Shown: positions 8,830 to 18,160, counted from the first letter of the stretch. The stretch: 64,000 nucleotides of DNA from Ferruginibacter sp. (GCA_019638525.1 JAHBTO010000003.1:372001-436000), one strand, 5' to 3'. Made by a program: numbers and translations. The notes: generated from the sequence alone by a model not told the origin.

Positions 8830-8984
8830 GGGCCAAACCGAAAACCCTGCCGGTATTTTTTAATATTGGTATAAAAGAGTAGGTAATTTTATTTAACCAC
8901 AGCCTTATTCTCCTTCCTTTTGGAAGCCGGGTGGGGCTAATAAAGTTTTTGTTGTTTTTTGATGCATAAAAGCAACGCAATACT
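8830..8984 (+). repeat. cassette upstream repeat, copy C
   Basis: Almost identical to copy A (5041-5196): the differences visible are a small indel in the G-rich segment, GGCCAAT to GGCTAAT, and ACACAAT to ACGCAAT. Such close identity next to strongly diverged core and TlpA coding sequences implies recent duplication of the regulatory and leader DNA, or gene conversion. Confidence 0.82.
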
Positions 8985-9191
8985 ATGTTAATGAAATATA
9001 AGGATTTTAAGATGTTGTCAATAGATGACATGAAGCAAATTATGGGAGGCAATGAACCAGAACTTGTAGAAACTTGTGGAACATGCCCATCATCATCAGG
9101 AGGTGGAGTCAAGCTTTCATGTATATTGAAGAATGATTTTTGCATTAAACCGGCAAATTGCAATAATGCGGTTGATTGTAAAAAGGATTAA
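8985..9191 (+). CDS. double-glycine Cys-rich peptide C
   Basis: A 68-residue precursor. The leader MLMKYKDFKMLSIDDMKQIMGG keeps the MKYKDFK start and the GG end but is the most diverged in the middle. The 46-residue core has six cysteines (ETCGTC, SC, FC, NC, DC) and a Ser/Gly-rich SSSGGG linker. With A (eight) and B (four), all three cores carry even cysteine numbers, as expected if all pair. A hairpin and then the third TlpA gene follow. Product function unknown. Confidence 0.78.
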   Translation: MLMKYKDFKMLSIDDMKQIMGGNEPELVETCGTCPSSSGGGVKLSCILKNDFCIKPANCNNAVDCKKD

Positions 9192-9205
9192 TAATTTTAT
9201 TTTTA

Positions 9206-9243
9206 AAACATAGCTTTCTAAATACATAGGAAGCTATGTTTAT
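9206..9243 (+). terminator. hairpin between peptide C and its TlpA gene
   Basis: AAACATAGCTT / AAGCTATGTTT with a 14-nt loop and an AT-rich downstream run (TATTTAT). It is the third hairpin in the same place relative to a peptide gene. The T-run is weaker than in B. Confidence 0.55.
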
Positions 9244-9296
9244 TTATCTGATAAAATATTGGTTATTTAGAATTGTGTACAGAAAAAAGAAGATTA

Positions 9297-10427
9297 ATGA
9301 ATGTATATAAAATATACCTGGTTATTTTATTTTCAATTTTGTATAAAATAAATGAAGCGCAAAATAAATTTGAAGTTGCTATTTCATTTCCTGCTTCAAT
9401 TAATCTCAATAAGATAAGTATTGAATATTATAATGGAAAAGAAACAATCTTAGTAAAAAGTGATTCTATAAACAGGCAGGTGCTTATACATGATATGTAT
9501 TATACCGATAACCCGATTTTAATGATATCATATATAAAAGATGAACGTTTAGTAAATTATCCCAATAGGTATTTATTAAAAGAAAAATCTAAAATCGTTT
9601 TTAATATTAACTCAAGCGGGGATTTGGTTAATGAAAAGCTTATCAATGCAATTGACTTTAAAGATGCCGGCGAAAGGCAATTTGATGAATTTGCAAAAAA
9701 GGAATTAAAAGCGTTTAATGAATTCTTATTGAAAAATGTTAATTATTTAAATGATAGCTTATCGCTGTATGAAAAATATCTGAAATTAGACGCTGTAGTA
9801 AAGGCAAAAAAGCTAATGTTTATTAAAAGTTACAGCAACTTATATTACTCTTTTTGGGTTTTTAAAAACGAATTTGTATCTAATACCGATTACAATGCAA
9901 AGCGTTTATTAAATATTTATGGTAAATACTTTTCAAACCAACGTAAAAATACATTTGAAGGTAAATTGGTGCTTAAGATTTTGCAAGGCAGGATTAATTC
10001 TGTTAAAGGCAGAATGGCGCCTTTGTTTACAGCTAATGATATAAAAGGGAATGTTATTGAATTAAAAAAATTTAGAAATAAATATGTGATATTAAATTTT
10101 TGGGCATCATGGTGTAAACCTTGTGTAGCTGAAATGCCTGCTCTTGATTCTATTTATAAATATTGCTCAAAAAATAAAATTGCAATTATATCTGTATCGC
10201 AAGATCAAAATAAAGAAAACTGTTTAAAAGCGATTCAGAAATACCAAATGAACTGGATGAATATTTTTAATGACCCAATGGTAAATAATGCTTACGGTAA
10301 TAACCCTGCATTACCACAAGTATATTTGATTGACAAAACAGGTAAAATTATTTACTCCCGAACTGACGATAAAGATTATGATTTAAATAAGCTAATAGGT
10401 ATTGTTAAAAAATTGGGATTATTATAA
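9297..10427 (+). CDS. TlpA-like secreted thioredoxin, cassette C
   Basis: I take the ATG at 9297 rather than the TTG at 9273, because it places a signal peptide (MNVYKIYLVILF, cleavage near NEAQ) at the N-terminus of a 376-residue protein. The N-terminal region of about 220 residues has a beta-rich start resembling the DUF4369 domain common ahead of Bacteroidota TlpA domains. The C-terminal part is a canonical thioredoxin with WASWCKPC (C273, C276) and a cis-Pro in ALPQVYL. It follows peptide C by 105 bases. Expected role: periplasmic thiol-disulfide exchange, perhaps on peptide C. Confidence 0.82.
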   Translation: MNVYKIYLVILFSILYKINEAQNKFEVAISFPASINLNKISIEYYNGKETILVKSDSINRQVLIHDMYYTDNPILMISYIKDERLVNYPNRYLLKEKSKIVFNINSSGDLVNEKLINAIDFKDAGERQFDEFAKKELKAFNEFLLKNVNYLNDSLSLYEKYLKLDAVVKAKKLMFIKSYSNLYYSFWVFKNEFVSNTDYNAKRLLNIYGKYFSNQRKNTFEGKLVLKILQGRINSVKGRMAPLFTANDIKGNVIELKKFRNKYVILNFWASWCKPCVAEMPALDSIYKYCSKNKIAIISVSQDQNKENCLKAIQKYQMNWMNIFNDPMVNNAYGNNPALPQVYLIDKTGKIIYSRTDDKDYDLNKLIGIVKKLGLL

Positions 10428-10475
10428 AAGAACCGCTTTAGAAAACTATAATGCCGTTTAAACAAAACTGTAAAT

Positions 10476-10486
10476 TGTATTTTACA
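10476..10486 (+). promoter_or_regulatory. third copy of the locus palindrome
   Basis: TGTATTTTACA matches the centre of the palindromes at 3223-3239 and 8692-8708. It lies in the 256 bases before the fourth TlpA gene. That gap holds no double-glycine peptide in any frame and no copy of the cassette repeat. Confidence 0.35.
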
Positions 10487-10683
10487 TAGGATGGCTCCCT
10501 CCTTAAAAAGAATACATGCAAATTAAACCGCCCCGTTAAATATTATAAAGTAAATTATTTGCAAATCTTTGTTTCATTTAATGAACTACTTTTAATAAGG
10601 AATTTGTTCTAAAAATATAATCAAGTTTTAGCATAGATAAAGTGAATTGAATTAGCAAAACCATGTTACTTACTAATTTCACA

Positions 10684-11766
10684 ATGAAAAGATATTTTAT
10701 ATTTTTAGGACTCCTGCTATTTTTTTTAAATAGTTTTTCTCAAAGAGATTATTCCGGGTATTCACAAATACATCTCCGCATAAAAAATATAGGAACACAA
10801 GTAGTTAAAATTTCAGATTTATTCCAAAATTTAGACTCATGTGTTTTAAAAAACGATACTGGAAGTTTAAAGGTTTATCTATCTCGGCCAAATGTTTACC
10901 AGCTATCATTTGAAAAGGGTGGAACCTTACTTGTTTTTATTGATACATCTGAAATATCTGTTACGGGAACTTATGCAACTAATGCATTAAGTAAATATGT
11001 ATGTAAGGGTACTGTGAATACTACAGCATATTCAGAATTCCTTGTAAAGATTCATGAGTTTTCTGTCACGAAATATAATCTTGCTGAAGAAGATGCAAAA
11101 AAGAATAAGGTAAAGATTGATTCAGTACAAGAGTGTATCAACAGCCTGGTTTTGAAAAGTATTTTACAATCACGGTCAAATTATCTCAATGAATTTTATT
11201 TAGCAATTGCCAGGTTACAACAAGACAATAATAAATTGTTGGGAAAATGTTTGGATGAATTACTTAAAAGATATTCAGGCTATGAACTTTTTTTAAAAGA
11301 TTATCCTGTATTTGATGGTGTTATCAGGGAAAGATATTTGTCTAAATTGGATTTAATAGACACCTCCATCATATTGCAGTCAACAACTGGCAGTGCAATT
11401 ACATTGAATACAATTGAAAAGAAATATTTGATCCTTGATTTTATGGCTGATTGGTGTGTGCCATGTATTCAATCAATACCACTTTTGAAACAAGTTGCTG
11501 CGGAAAATTCACAAAACACTGCTGTTTTAAGTATTGCCCTGAACAGCAAAAAAGAAAAAATTGATAAATTAATTAAGAGCCATTCAATAAATTGGCCAAC
11601 AGCTTTTGTGGCAGGCAAAGAAAATACTGACAAAATATATCATGATTTTAAGATTAACTTGTTTCCAACTTATATATTATGTTACAGTTCGGGAGAAGTG
11701 TTGATGAGAAAGACAGGAGAACCTGGTTTAGTGGAGATAGCTAACTATATCAAAAAAAATAAATAA
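10684..11766 (+). CDS. TlpA-like secreted thioredoxin without a peptide partner
   Basis: A 360-residue exported protein when started at the ATG at 10684, which heads a clear signal peptide (MKRYFIFLGLLLFFLNSFSQ); an in-frame ATG seven codons upstream is the alternative. Residues 20-95 resemble a DUF4369-like beta domain, a helical linker follows, and the thioredoxin domain has WCVPC (C258, C261) with cis-Pro in LFPTYIL. It completes a run of four TlpA proteins, each with a different CxxC dipeptide (QP, GP, KP, VP). No peptide gene precedes it. It may serve the whole locus or be a cassette that lost its peptide. Confidence 0.8.
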   Translation: MKRYFIFLGLLLFFLNSFSQRDYSGYSQIHLRIKNIGTQVVKISDLFQNLDSCVLKNDTGSLKVYLSRPNVYQLSFEKGGTLLVFIDTSEISVTGTYATNALSKYVCKGTVNTTAYSEFLVKIHEFSVTKYNLAEEDAKKNKVKIDSVQECINSLVLKSILQSRSNYLNEFYLAIARLQQDNNKLLGKCLDELLKRYSGYELFLKDYPVFDGVIRERYLSKLDLIDTSIILQSTTGSAITLNTIEKKYLILDFMADWCVPCIQSIPLLKQVAAENSQNTAVLSIALNSKKEKIDKLIKSHSINWPTAFVAGKENTDKIYHDFKINLFPTYILCYSSGEVLMRKTGEPGLVEIANYIKKNK

Positions 11767-11950
11767 CACTTCATTTCCCCGAAGTGGGCTACCCAATTAG
11801 GTGATACAATTATTTATCTCAGATGTATAAGCAAATTCATTTTATTACAAGAGTTGTTTATTTTTTACACTATTTATTTTTTTTAAAGCAACCAATAGTG
11901 TAAATTGAAATTCTTCTTATACAAACTAGTAACGCATTTAAATTGGCCCG

Positions 11951-14356
11951 ATGAAACATTTTAACTGCACCCTGTTTGCTTTATTTTTATTATTAACCGT
12001 ACAAGCACAGCAGGTAGAAACCACCTTAAACCTGTATGCCGATAACTTTCCGCAGGAAAAAATACATATACAAACCGATAAAGAAACCTATTTTACCGGC
12101 GAAACAATTTGGTTTAAAGCCTATATACTTGCCGGCGATATACCCACCAACATCAGCACCAACCTGTATGCCGATTTGTTGGATAAAGATGGCAAAATAT
12201 TGCAGCATAAAACCATGCCCATACTTGCATCGAGCGCCGACAGTTATTTTACCCTACCCGACAGCGCCCAAAACATTTATGGCATACGGGCTTACACCAC
12301 CTGGATGCTGAACTTTGATACCGCCTTTATCTATTACAAAACAATCAACGTAATAAACAGTAAAGAAACCAATATAGCCAACGAAAAACCCGAAGTAAGC
12401 CTCAGGTTTTTTGCCGAAGGCGGCAACATGCTGCAAGGCCAATATAATTATATAGCATTTAAAGCCACACAAAGCAATGGCTTGCCTTATGATATAAAAG
12501 CCGTAATAAAAAACAACAAAAACGAATTTGTTGACAGCATAGCAAGCGTACACAATGGCATGGGCCTGTTAAAATTTACCCCGCAGGCAGGCGAAACTTA
12601 TGTGGCCGAGTGGAAAGACAATAAAGGCGATTACCGCCGTACAGCATTACCACAGGCACAGCAACAGGGCATACTGCTGCATGCCGAGCAACTTAATGGC
12701 CAACTGTATTATTTAATAAACAAACCTCAAAACACCGATAACCTGCAAACACTAACTGTATTGGCCACCATTAACCAACGGCCAGTTTACAAAGCAACCA
12801 TACAAACCAACATGCAGCCGCAGGTAAACCAAAAATTCGATACCAAAACATTCCCGTCGGGCATATTACAATTAACGGTGTTTGATAAAAATAACCAACC
12901 CCTTGCCGAAAGAGTAGTATTCATCAACAATAAAAATTACAGTTTTACTACCAACCTAAACGTAACCCAAAGCAGTACCAAAAAACGTGGCAAAAATAAA
13001 ATTGAAATAACGGTGCCCGATACACTGGGTAGCAATTTATCGCTGGCAGTGTACGATGCAAGCCTTGAACAGCAACAAACCGGCCGTAATATTTATACCG
13101 ACCTGTTGCTGCAGGGCGATTTAAAAGGTTATGTATATAATGCCAACTGGTATTTTAGCGATACAGCCACCCATGCCGCCGAGTACCTCGACCTGGTGAT
13201 GCAAACCAATGGATGGCGCCGCTACAATTGGGATAAGATAATAGCCAATCAAATGCCCGCCATTAATTTTACAAGAGACAGCTACCTTAATATTTACGGC
13301 AAAGCCACCAACCAAAACCAACAGCCTGTTGCCAACAAACCGGTAAGCCTTATGTTGCAAACGCAGGACAGTGCCAAACAATGGTACACACCCACCACCA
13401 ATAAAGAAGGCTTGTTTACACAGGCCGGGTTAATATTTTATGATACAGCATTTGTGTATTACAAACCACTTGATACAGAAAAAGACCTAAACATTGGTAT
13501 GGCTAAAGATTTTAACGGCCTCTCGGCCATTGCGCTGCCGCAAAAGAATTTGCCCGGCATGCCAGCCGTAAAAGAAGAAGAAGCTACAGCCGCCAACACC
13601 TACACACAAAGCTTCATCACCGAAATAAAAAACAAAAACCCCGGCTTTGAAAACCAAGGTAAGTTGATGAGTGAAGTGATTGTAAAAACCAATAGTAGAA
13701 AAAACTGGAAAAACGATCCTTTGGTGAAGATGGATGAAAAATATGCAACAGGAAGTTTTAGAGGTGGTGGTTTAGTGTATGCTTTTGACTTGTTGCATGA
13801 TGATAATGCAGGTGATAAACTCGATATCTATAATTATTTAAATGGTAAAGTACCGGGGCTTAGTATCACCTATTCAAACATGGGAAAAACGATACATTAC
13901 GGGCCAGACCCCTTATTGATTTTTGTGGATGAGAATGAACAAGACAATGAGTTTTTACGAACATTGTCGATTGATGATATTGCTTACGTTAAAGTAATAG
14001 AGATATATGGTGCAAAACCAGGCTTACCACCTGCATTGTCAATATATTTAAAAAAGGGAAATGATTATGAAGTGAATTTTAAAAACATTCCGGGTAAATT
14101 AACGAAAAGTAAGTTTGTTGGTTACTCTCCTATAAAAGAATTTTATTCGCCTGATTATAGTGTACCAAACATTAAGTATAACCGTGCCGATTTACGAACA
14201 ACTTTATTGTGGCAACCATATATTATAACCAATAAGGAAAATAAAAAAAATACAATTACATTTTATAACAATGATATAAGCACAAAGTTTAAGCTAATCC
14301 TTGAAGGCTTTAATGAGAACGGTAAACTAATTCATATAGAAAAATTAATTGAATGA
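11951..14356 (+). CDS. A2M-type / plug-like secreted surface protein, mosaic
   Basis: An 801-residue exported protein (signal peptide MKHFNCTLFALFLLLTVQAQ). Residues 30-140 resemble the MG2 domain of alpha-2-macroglobulins (EKIHIQTDKETYFTGETIWFKAY compressed to its key KxxYxxGExIWFKAY features). Repeated beta-sandwich domains follow. Residues about 570-690 look like a degenerate TonB-receptor plug domain (SEVIVKT, LNGKVPGLSI, PLLIFVDE). Such proteins occur widely in Bacteroidota and are thought to sit in the outer membrane, but no substrate is known. Base composition changes sharply near 13650: upstream codons are rich in ACC, GGC and GCC, downstream ones in AAT, TTT and GAT. That suggests replacement of the C-terminal third by recombination. 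Confidence 0.7.
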   Translation: MKHFNCTLFALFLLLTVQAQQVETTLNLYADNFPQEKIHIQTDKETYFTGETIWFKAYILAGDIPTNISTNLYADLLDKDGKILQHKTMPILASSADSYFTLPDSAQNIYGIRAYTTWMLNFDTAFIYYKTINVINSKETNIANEKPEVSLRFFAEGGNMLQGQYNYIAFKATQSNGLPYDIKAVIKNNKNEFVDSIASVHNGMGLLKFTPQAGETYVAEWKDNKGDYRRTALPQAQQQGILLHAEQLNGQLYYLINKPQNTDNLQTLTVLATINQRPVYKATIQTNMQPQVNQKFDTKTFPSGILQLTVFDKNNQPLAERVVFINNKNYSFTTNLNVTQSSTKKRGKNKIEITVPDTLGSNLSLAVYDASLEQQQTGRNIYTDLLLQGDLKGYVYNANWYFSDTATHAAEYLDLVMQTNGWRRYNWDKIIANQMPAINFTRDSYLNIYGKATNQNQQPVANKPVSLMLQTQDSAKQWYTPTTNKEGLFTQAGLIFYDTAFVYYKPLDTEKDLNIGMAKDFNGLSAIALPQKNLPGMPAVKEEEATAANTYTQSFITEIKNKNPGFENQGKLMSEVIVKTNSRKNWKNDPLVKMDEKYATGSFRGGGLVYAFDLLHDDNAGDKLDIYNYLNGKVPGLSITYSNMGKTIHYGPDPLLIFVDENEQDNEFLRTLSIDDIAYVKVIEIYGAKPGLPPALSIYLKKGNDYEVNFKNIPGKLTKSKFVGYSPIKEFYSPDYSVPNIKYNRADLRTTLLWQPYIITNKENKKNTITFYNNDISTKFKLILEGFNENGKLIHIEKLIE

Positions 14357-14548
14357 TGATGAATGAAACCGTTAATAAAAGGATAAACTTTCACCAATAT
14401 GTATGTCAGTAAGAAGTACAAGAAAATATTTTTTAATTTTCCAGTAGATTTTTTACAAGGTTTGCTCACCCCAAAAAATTTTCATCCCACATCCTCACAA
14501 AAAATTAGCAGGCATATAAATTTAATACGCTGTAAAGATTAAATCTTC

Positions 14549-15826
14549 TTATCCCAATTGGGGGTACAATGGAAAATCTTTCATAAAAGTTTTTACATCG
14601 GCAGCTACACTTGCAATGGTTTTTTCATCATCAATATGCATCAAAACTTTATCAATAAAACCAACCAGTGTTTCCATGTGTGATTCCTGCATACCTCTTG
14701 TTGTTACGGCCGGCACACCTACCCGTATGCCCGATGTAACAAAGGGGCTTTTATCATCAAAGGGCACTGCATTTTTATTTAAAGTAATGTGTGCCTTGTC
14801 TAAAGTTTCCTGTGCTTTTTTACCGGTGATGTTTTTGTTCCGCAGGTCTATCAGCATAAGATGGTTATCGGTACCATTGCTTATTAAGTTATAACCACGC
14901 TTTACAAAAGCGGCGGCCATGGCTTGTGCATTGCTGATTACCTGTTTGCCATAAACTTTAAAATCATTGGTAAGTATTTCGCCAAATGCTACGGCCTTGG
15001 CTGCTATCACATGTTCAAGCGGGCCGCCCTGTGTGCCGGGAAAAACAGCAAGGTCTAACAGCGAACTCATCATCCTAAGGTTTCCTTTAGGGTCTTTAAT
15101 GCCCCAGGGGTTTTCAAAATCGTGGCGCAACATAATGATGCCGCCCCTTGGCCCACGCAAAGTTTTATGGGTGGTAGATGATACAATATGGCAATGATCA
15201 AAAGGGTCGTTCAATAAACCGGTGGCAATTAATCCGGCAGGGTGTGCAATATCTGCAAATACAATGGCGCCCACTTCATCGGCAATGGCACGTATGCGTT
15301 TATAATCCCAATCTCGGCTGTATGCCGATGCACCACAAATAATCATTTTTGGTTTTTGGGCTCTTGCTTTTGTTTCTAATTGTTCATAATCAACAATGCC
15401 GTCTTTGGTAACGCCGTAATGAATGGCTTCGTATGTTTTACCGCTAAAGTTGGCCGGGCTGCCATGCGTAAGATGCCCGCCCATACTTAAATCGAGGCCA
15501 AGAAATTTTTCACCGGGTTTCATTACGGCCAGGTAAACGGCGCCATTGGCCTGTGCACCACTATGTGGCTGCACATTGGCCCAACTGCAATTAAATATTT
15601 TTTTCAACCGGTCAATGGCTAATTGTTCAATTTCGTCCACCACTTCGCAGCCGCCATAATATCTTTTGCCGGGATAGCCCTCAGCATATTTATTGGTAGG
15701 CACGGTACCCATGGCCTGCATCACTTGCAGGCTTGTAAAATTTTCAGAAGCTATAAGCTCAATTCCGTTACGTTGCCTTTCAAGTTCTTTCTTTATTAAA
15801 TCAAAAACTTTTGTATCATTTTGCAT
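14549..15826 (-). CDS. glyA: serine hydroxymethyltransferase
   Basis: This PLP enzyme interconverts serine and glycine and loads one-carbon units onto tetrahydrofolate in the cytosol. The 425 residues cover the whole family. They include the N-terminal [10 protein letters not shown] signature, the [13 protein letters not shown] substrate region (written here as QPHSGAQAN), and the PLP lysine in [14 protein letters not shown]. The C-terminal domain ends in FPLYPQLG. The gene stands alone, convergent with the A2M-type gene and divergent from the nucleotidyltransferase gene. The start at 15826 ([14 protein letters not shown]) agrees with the family. Confidence 0.97.
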   Translation of the reverse strand: MQNDTKVFDLIKKELERQRNGIELIASENFTSLQVMQAMGTVPTNKYAEGYPGKRYYGGCEVVDEIEQLAIDRLKKIFNCSWANVQPHSGAQANGAVYLAVMKPGEKFLGLDLSMGGHLTHGSPANFSGKTYEAIHYGVTKDGIVDYEQLETKARAQKPKMIICGASAYSRDWDYKRIRAIADEVGAIVFADIAHPAGLIATGLLNDPFDHCHIVSSTTHKTLRGPRGGIIMLRHDFENPWGIKDPKGNLRMMSSLLDLAVFPGTQGGPLEHVIAAKAVAFGEILTNDFKVYGKQVISNAQAMAAAFVKRGYNLISNGTDNHLMLIDLRNKNITGKKAQETLDKAHITLNKNAVPFDDKSPFVTSGIRVGVPAVTTRGMQESHMETLVGFIDKVLMHIDDEKTIASVAADVKTFMKDFPLYPQLG

Positions 15827-16001
15827 ATAGTGTCATTAGAAACGCAAATATAAGAAGGGAGGCTTATTTTAACGGCAGATTTACCAACAAAACCTAATGT
15901 GTTTTAATTACATAAAATTCACTACTTTCACACCCGTTTCAGGTATAAGAAAATTTGAGTATAAACTAAAAATACTGCCGTTGGCAGGTTAGTTTTCAAC
16001 A

Positions 16002-17012
16002 ATGAAGGCAATCATTCCAGTTGCAGGAGCAGGTACAAAACTTCGTCCGCATACATATACACAACCTAAGGCGCTTATCCCGCTTGCCGGTAAAACAATA
16101 CTTAGCATCATCATCGATCAATTGCATGAAGCAGGAATAAAAGATTTTATTTTCATCATCGGGTACCTGGGCGAAAAAATACAGGATTATGTAAAAACCG
16201 AATACCCGGGGCTTAATTGTTCTTTTGTACAGCAAAACGAACGCTATGGTACCGGCCATGCGGTAAACCTTACCCGTGAGTTGGTGGGTGATGATGAAGT
16301 GATGATCATTTTAGGCGATACTATTGCCGATTATGATGTTAAGGAGATAATGGATTCGCCGGTTTCGATGCTGGGCGTGAAAAGGGTAGATGACCCACGA
16401 AATTTTGGTGTGGCCGAAATTGAAGAAGATGGATACATTAGCCGTGTGGTTGAAAAGCCTGCAATACCAAAAAGCAATATGGCATTGGTGGGTGTGTATA
16501 AGATAAAAGAAACAGCCATCATGTTTTCGTGCCTTCAAAAACTAATTGTAACTAACGATAATGGTTACGAAGAGTTTAGCCTAACCGATGCTTTGGAATG
16601 TATGATGCAGAACGGGGCAAAGTTTAAATCATTTAAAGTAAATAACTGGTTCGACTGTGGGAAAAAAGAAACCCTGCTTGAATCGAACGCTACTTTATTA
16701 AAAAAATTTGGTGGCAATGTTTTCGACGGGAAATCATTTGAGAATACTATCATAATTCCACCGGTTTCCATTGCAGTAGGCTGCGAAATAAAAAATTCTG
16801 TTATAGGCCCCAATGTGGCTATAGGCGAGCATACAAAAATAAACCACGCAATTATTAAAAATTCTATCATTGGCGCTTACTCAAACCTTTTTGAGATTGT
16901 ACTCAGCCATTCGCTCATTGGCAGCGATGCCGAGGTTAAAGGCGTAAACCGCAGCCTTAATATTGGCGATAATACTGCTATAGATTTAAGTGGTATGAAA
17001 TCGTTGGACTAG
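16002..17012 (+). CDS. sugar-1-phosphate nucleotidyltransferase
   Basis: A 336-residue enzyme that would activate a hexose-1-phosphate with an NTP, for glycan synthesis. The N-terminal nucleotidyltransferase fold shows the GAGTKLRPHTYTQPKAL signature (residues 9-25), with a Lys in place of the more common Arg in GxGTRLRP. A metal-binding Asp lies in ILGDT. The C-terminal ~100 residues are hexapeptide repeats of a left-handed beta-helix (SVIGPNVAIGEHTKI). That fold resembles GlmU or long RmlA-type proteins. Which sugar and NTP are used cannot be decided. A polysaccharide export pair lies 1.1 kb downstream on the same strand. Confidence 0.85.
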   Translation: MKAIIPVAGAGTKLRPHTYTQPKALIPLAGKTILSIIIDQLHEAGIKDFIFIIGYLGEKIQDYVKTEYPGLNCSFVQQNERYGTGHAVNLTRELVGDDEVMIILGDTIADYDVKEIMDSPVSMLGVKRVDDPRNFGVAEIEEDGYISRVVEKPAIPKSNMALVGVYKIKETAIMFSCLQKLIVTNDNGYEEFSLTDALECMMQNGAKFKSFKVNNWFDCGKKETLLESNATLLKKFGGNVFDGKSFENTIIIPPVSIAVGCEIKNSVIGPNVAIGEHTKINHAIIKNSIIGAYSNLFEIVLSHSLIGSDAEVKGVNRSLNIGDNTAIDLSGMKSLD

Positions 17013-17172
17013 GATTTTTAAAGCTGATTACTACTTTTCATGTATTTCTTCTTTACCACAAAACAGCAAAAAAAAATGCTGCTGATTAAAATAAATTCTT
17101 TTACTTTGCGTTTCAAAGTACTTTCTATTCGTTAATCAATTTTAACGATATTTGAAAAAACTGTATATAAAA

Positions 17173-18111
17173 ATGCAAAACCGGGTAACTAGTTTATTTA
17201 ATATCAGCTATCCTATTGTGCAGGCAGGCATGATATGGGCAAGTGGTTGGCGGCTGGCAAGTGCTGTAAGCAATGCCGGCGCCCTGGGTTTGATAGGTAG
17301 CGGAAGTATGTATCCCGATGTACTGAAAGAACATATACAAAAATGTAAAGCAGCCACCGATAAACCATTTGGTGTTAATGTGCCGTTGCTATATCCGGAT
17401 ATTGATAAGCATATCGAAATCATCATCAAAGAAAAAGTGCCAATTGTATTTACATCGGCCGGCAACCCAAAAACCTGGACGAGCATTTTAAAACAACATA
17501 ATATTACAGTAGTGCATGTAGTTAGCAGCAGCAAATTTGCCGTAAAGGCACAGGAGGCAGGTTGCGATGCAGTAGTGGCCGAAGGATTTGAAGCCGGTGG
17601 CCACAATGGGAGAGAGGAAACAACTTCCATGGTTTTGATACCTGCAGTTTGTGAATCGGTTAGTATACCGGTGATAGCAGCAGGCGGTATTGCCACCGGC
17701 AGGCAAATGCTGGCAGCTATGGTATTGGGCGCCGATGGCGTACAGGTAGGTAGCCGATTTGTTGCAAGCTACGAAGCATCATCGCACCAGGATTTTAAAA
17801 ACCTTGTAGTGAATGCAAAGGAAGGTGATACACAACTTGCTTTAAAAAAATTAACGCCGGTTAGGCTTTTAAAAAATAAATTTTATAACCAGGTAAACGA
17901 AGCAGAAAAAAAAGGAGCAACGGAAGAAGAGTTACAAAAATTATTAGGCAGGGGCCGGGCTAAAAAAGGAATGTTTGAAGGAATAATTGATGATGGTGAA
18001 TTGGAAATAGGACAGGTTAGCGCACTTATCAATCGCATACAACCTGCAGCTGAAATTGTAAAGGAGATATACACATCGTATGAAGAAGCTTTACGGCAGC
18101 CAGTTAAATAA
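17173..18111 (+). CDS. nitronate monooxygenase family flavoprotein
   Basis: An FMN-dependent TIM-barrel enzyme of the 2-nitropropane dioxygenase/nitronate monooxygenase family, about 312 residues. Family features are PIVQAGMIWAS at the N-terminus, the EGFEAGGHNG active-site loop with its His, and the phosphate-binding IAAGGIATGRQ and GADGVQVGSRF segments. I prefer the ATG at 17173 to the TTG at 17152. Members detoxify alkyl nitronates; some act as enoyl-ACP reductase-like (FabK) enzymes, so the true substrate is open. It ends 49 bases before the polysaccharide export gene and may share its transcript by chance. Confidence 0.88.
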   Translation: MQNRVTSLFNISYPIVQAGMIWASGWRLASAVSNAGALGLIGSGSMYPDVLKEHIQKCKAATDKPFGVNVPLLYPDIDKHIEIIIKEKVPIVFTSAGNPKTWTSILKQHNITVVHVVSSSKFAVKAQEAGCDAVVAEGFEAGGHNGREETTSMVLIPAVCESVSIPVIAAGGIATGRQMLAAMVLGADGVQVGSRFVASYEASSHQDFKNLVVNAKEGDTQLALKKLTPVRLLKNKFYNQVNEAEKKGATEEELQKLLGRGRAKKGMFEGIIDDGELEIGQVSALINRIQPAAEIVKEIYTSYEEALRQPVK

Positions 18112-18160
18112 ATTATTATATTTGCCGGCAATTAAAAATTTGAAAATCAACCCCCAATAT

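Noticed and set aside
12036..12553. Alternative open frames inside the A2M/plug-like gene
   Set aside because: They are shadows of the C-rich codon usage in the first two thirds of that gene and show no family features.
18080..18160. Upstream ATG for the Wza-like gene
   Set aside because: It would overlap the nitronate monooxygenase gene and put 27 residues before the signal peptide; the ATG at 18161 is better.
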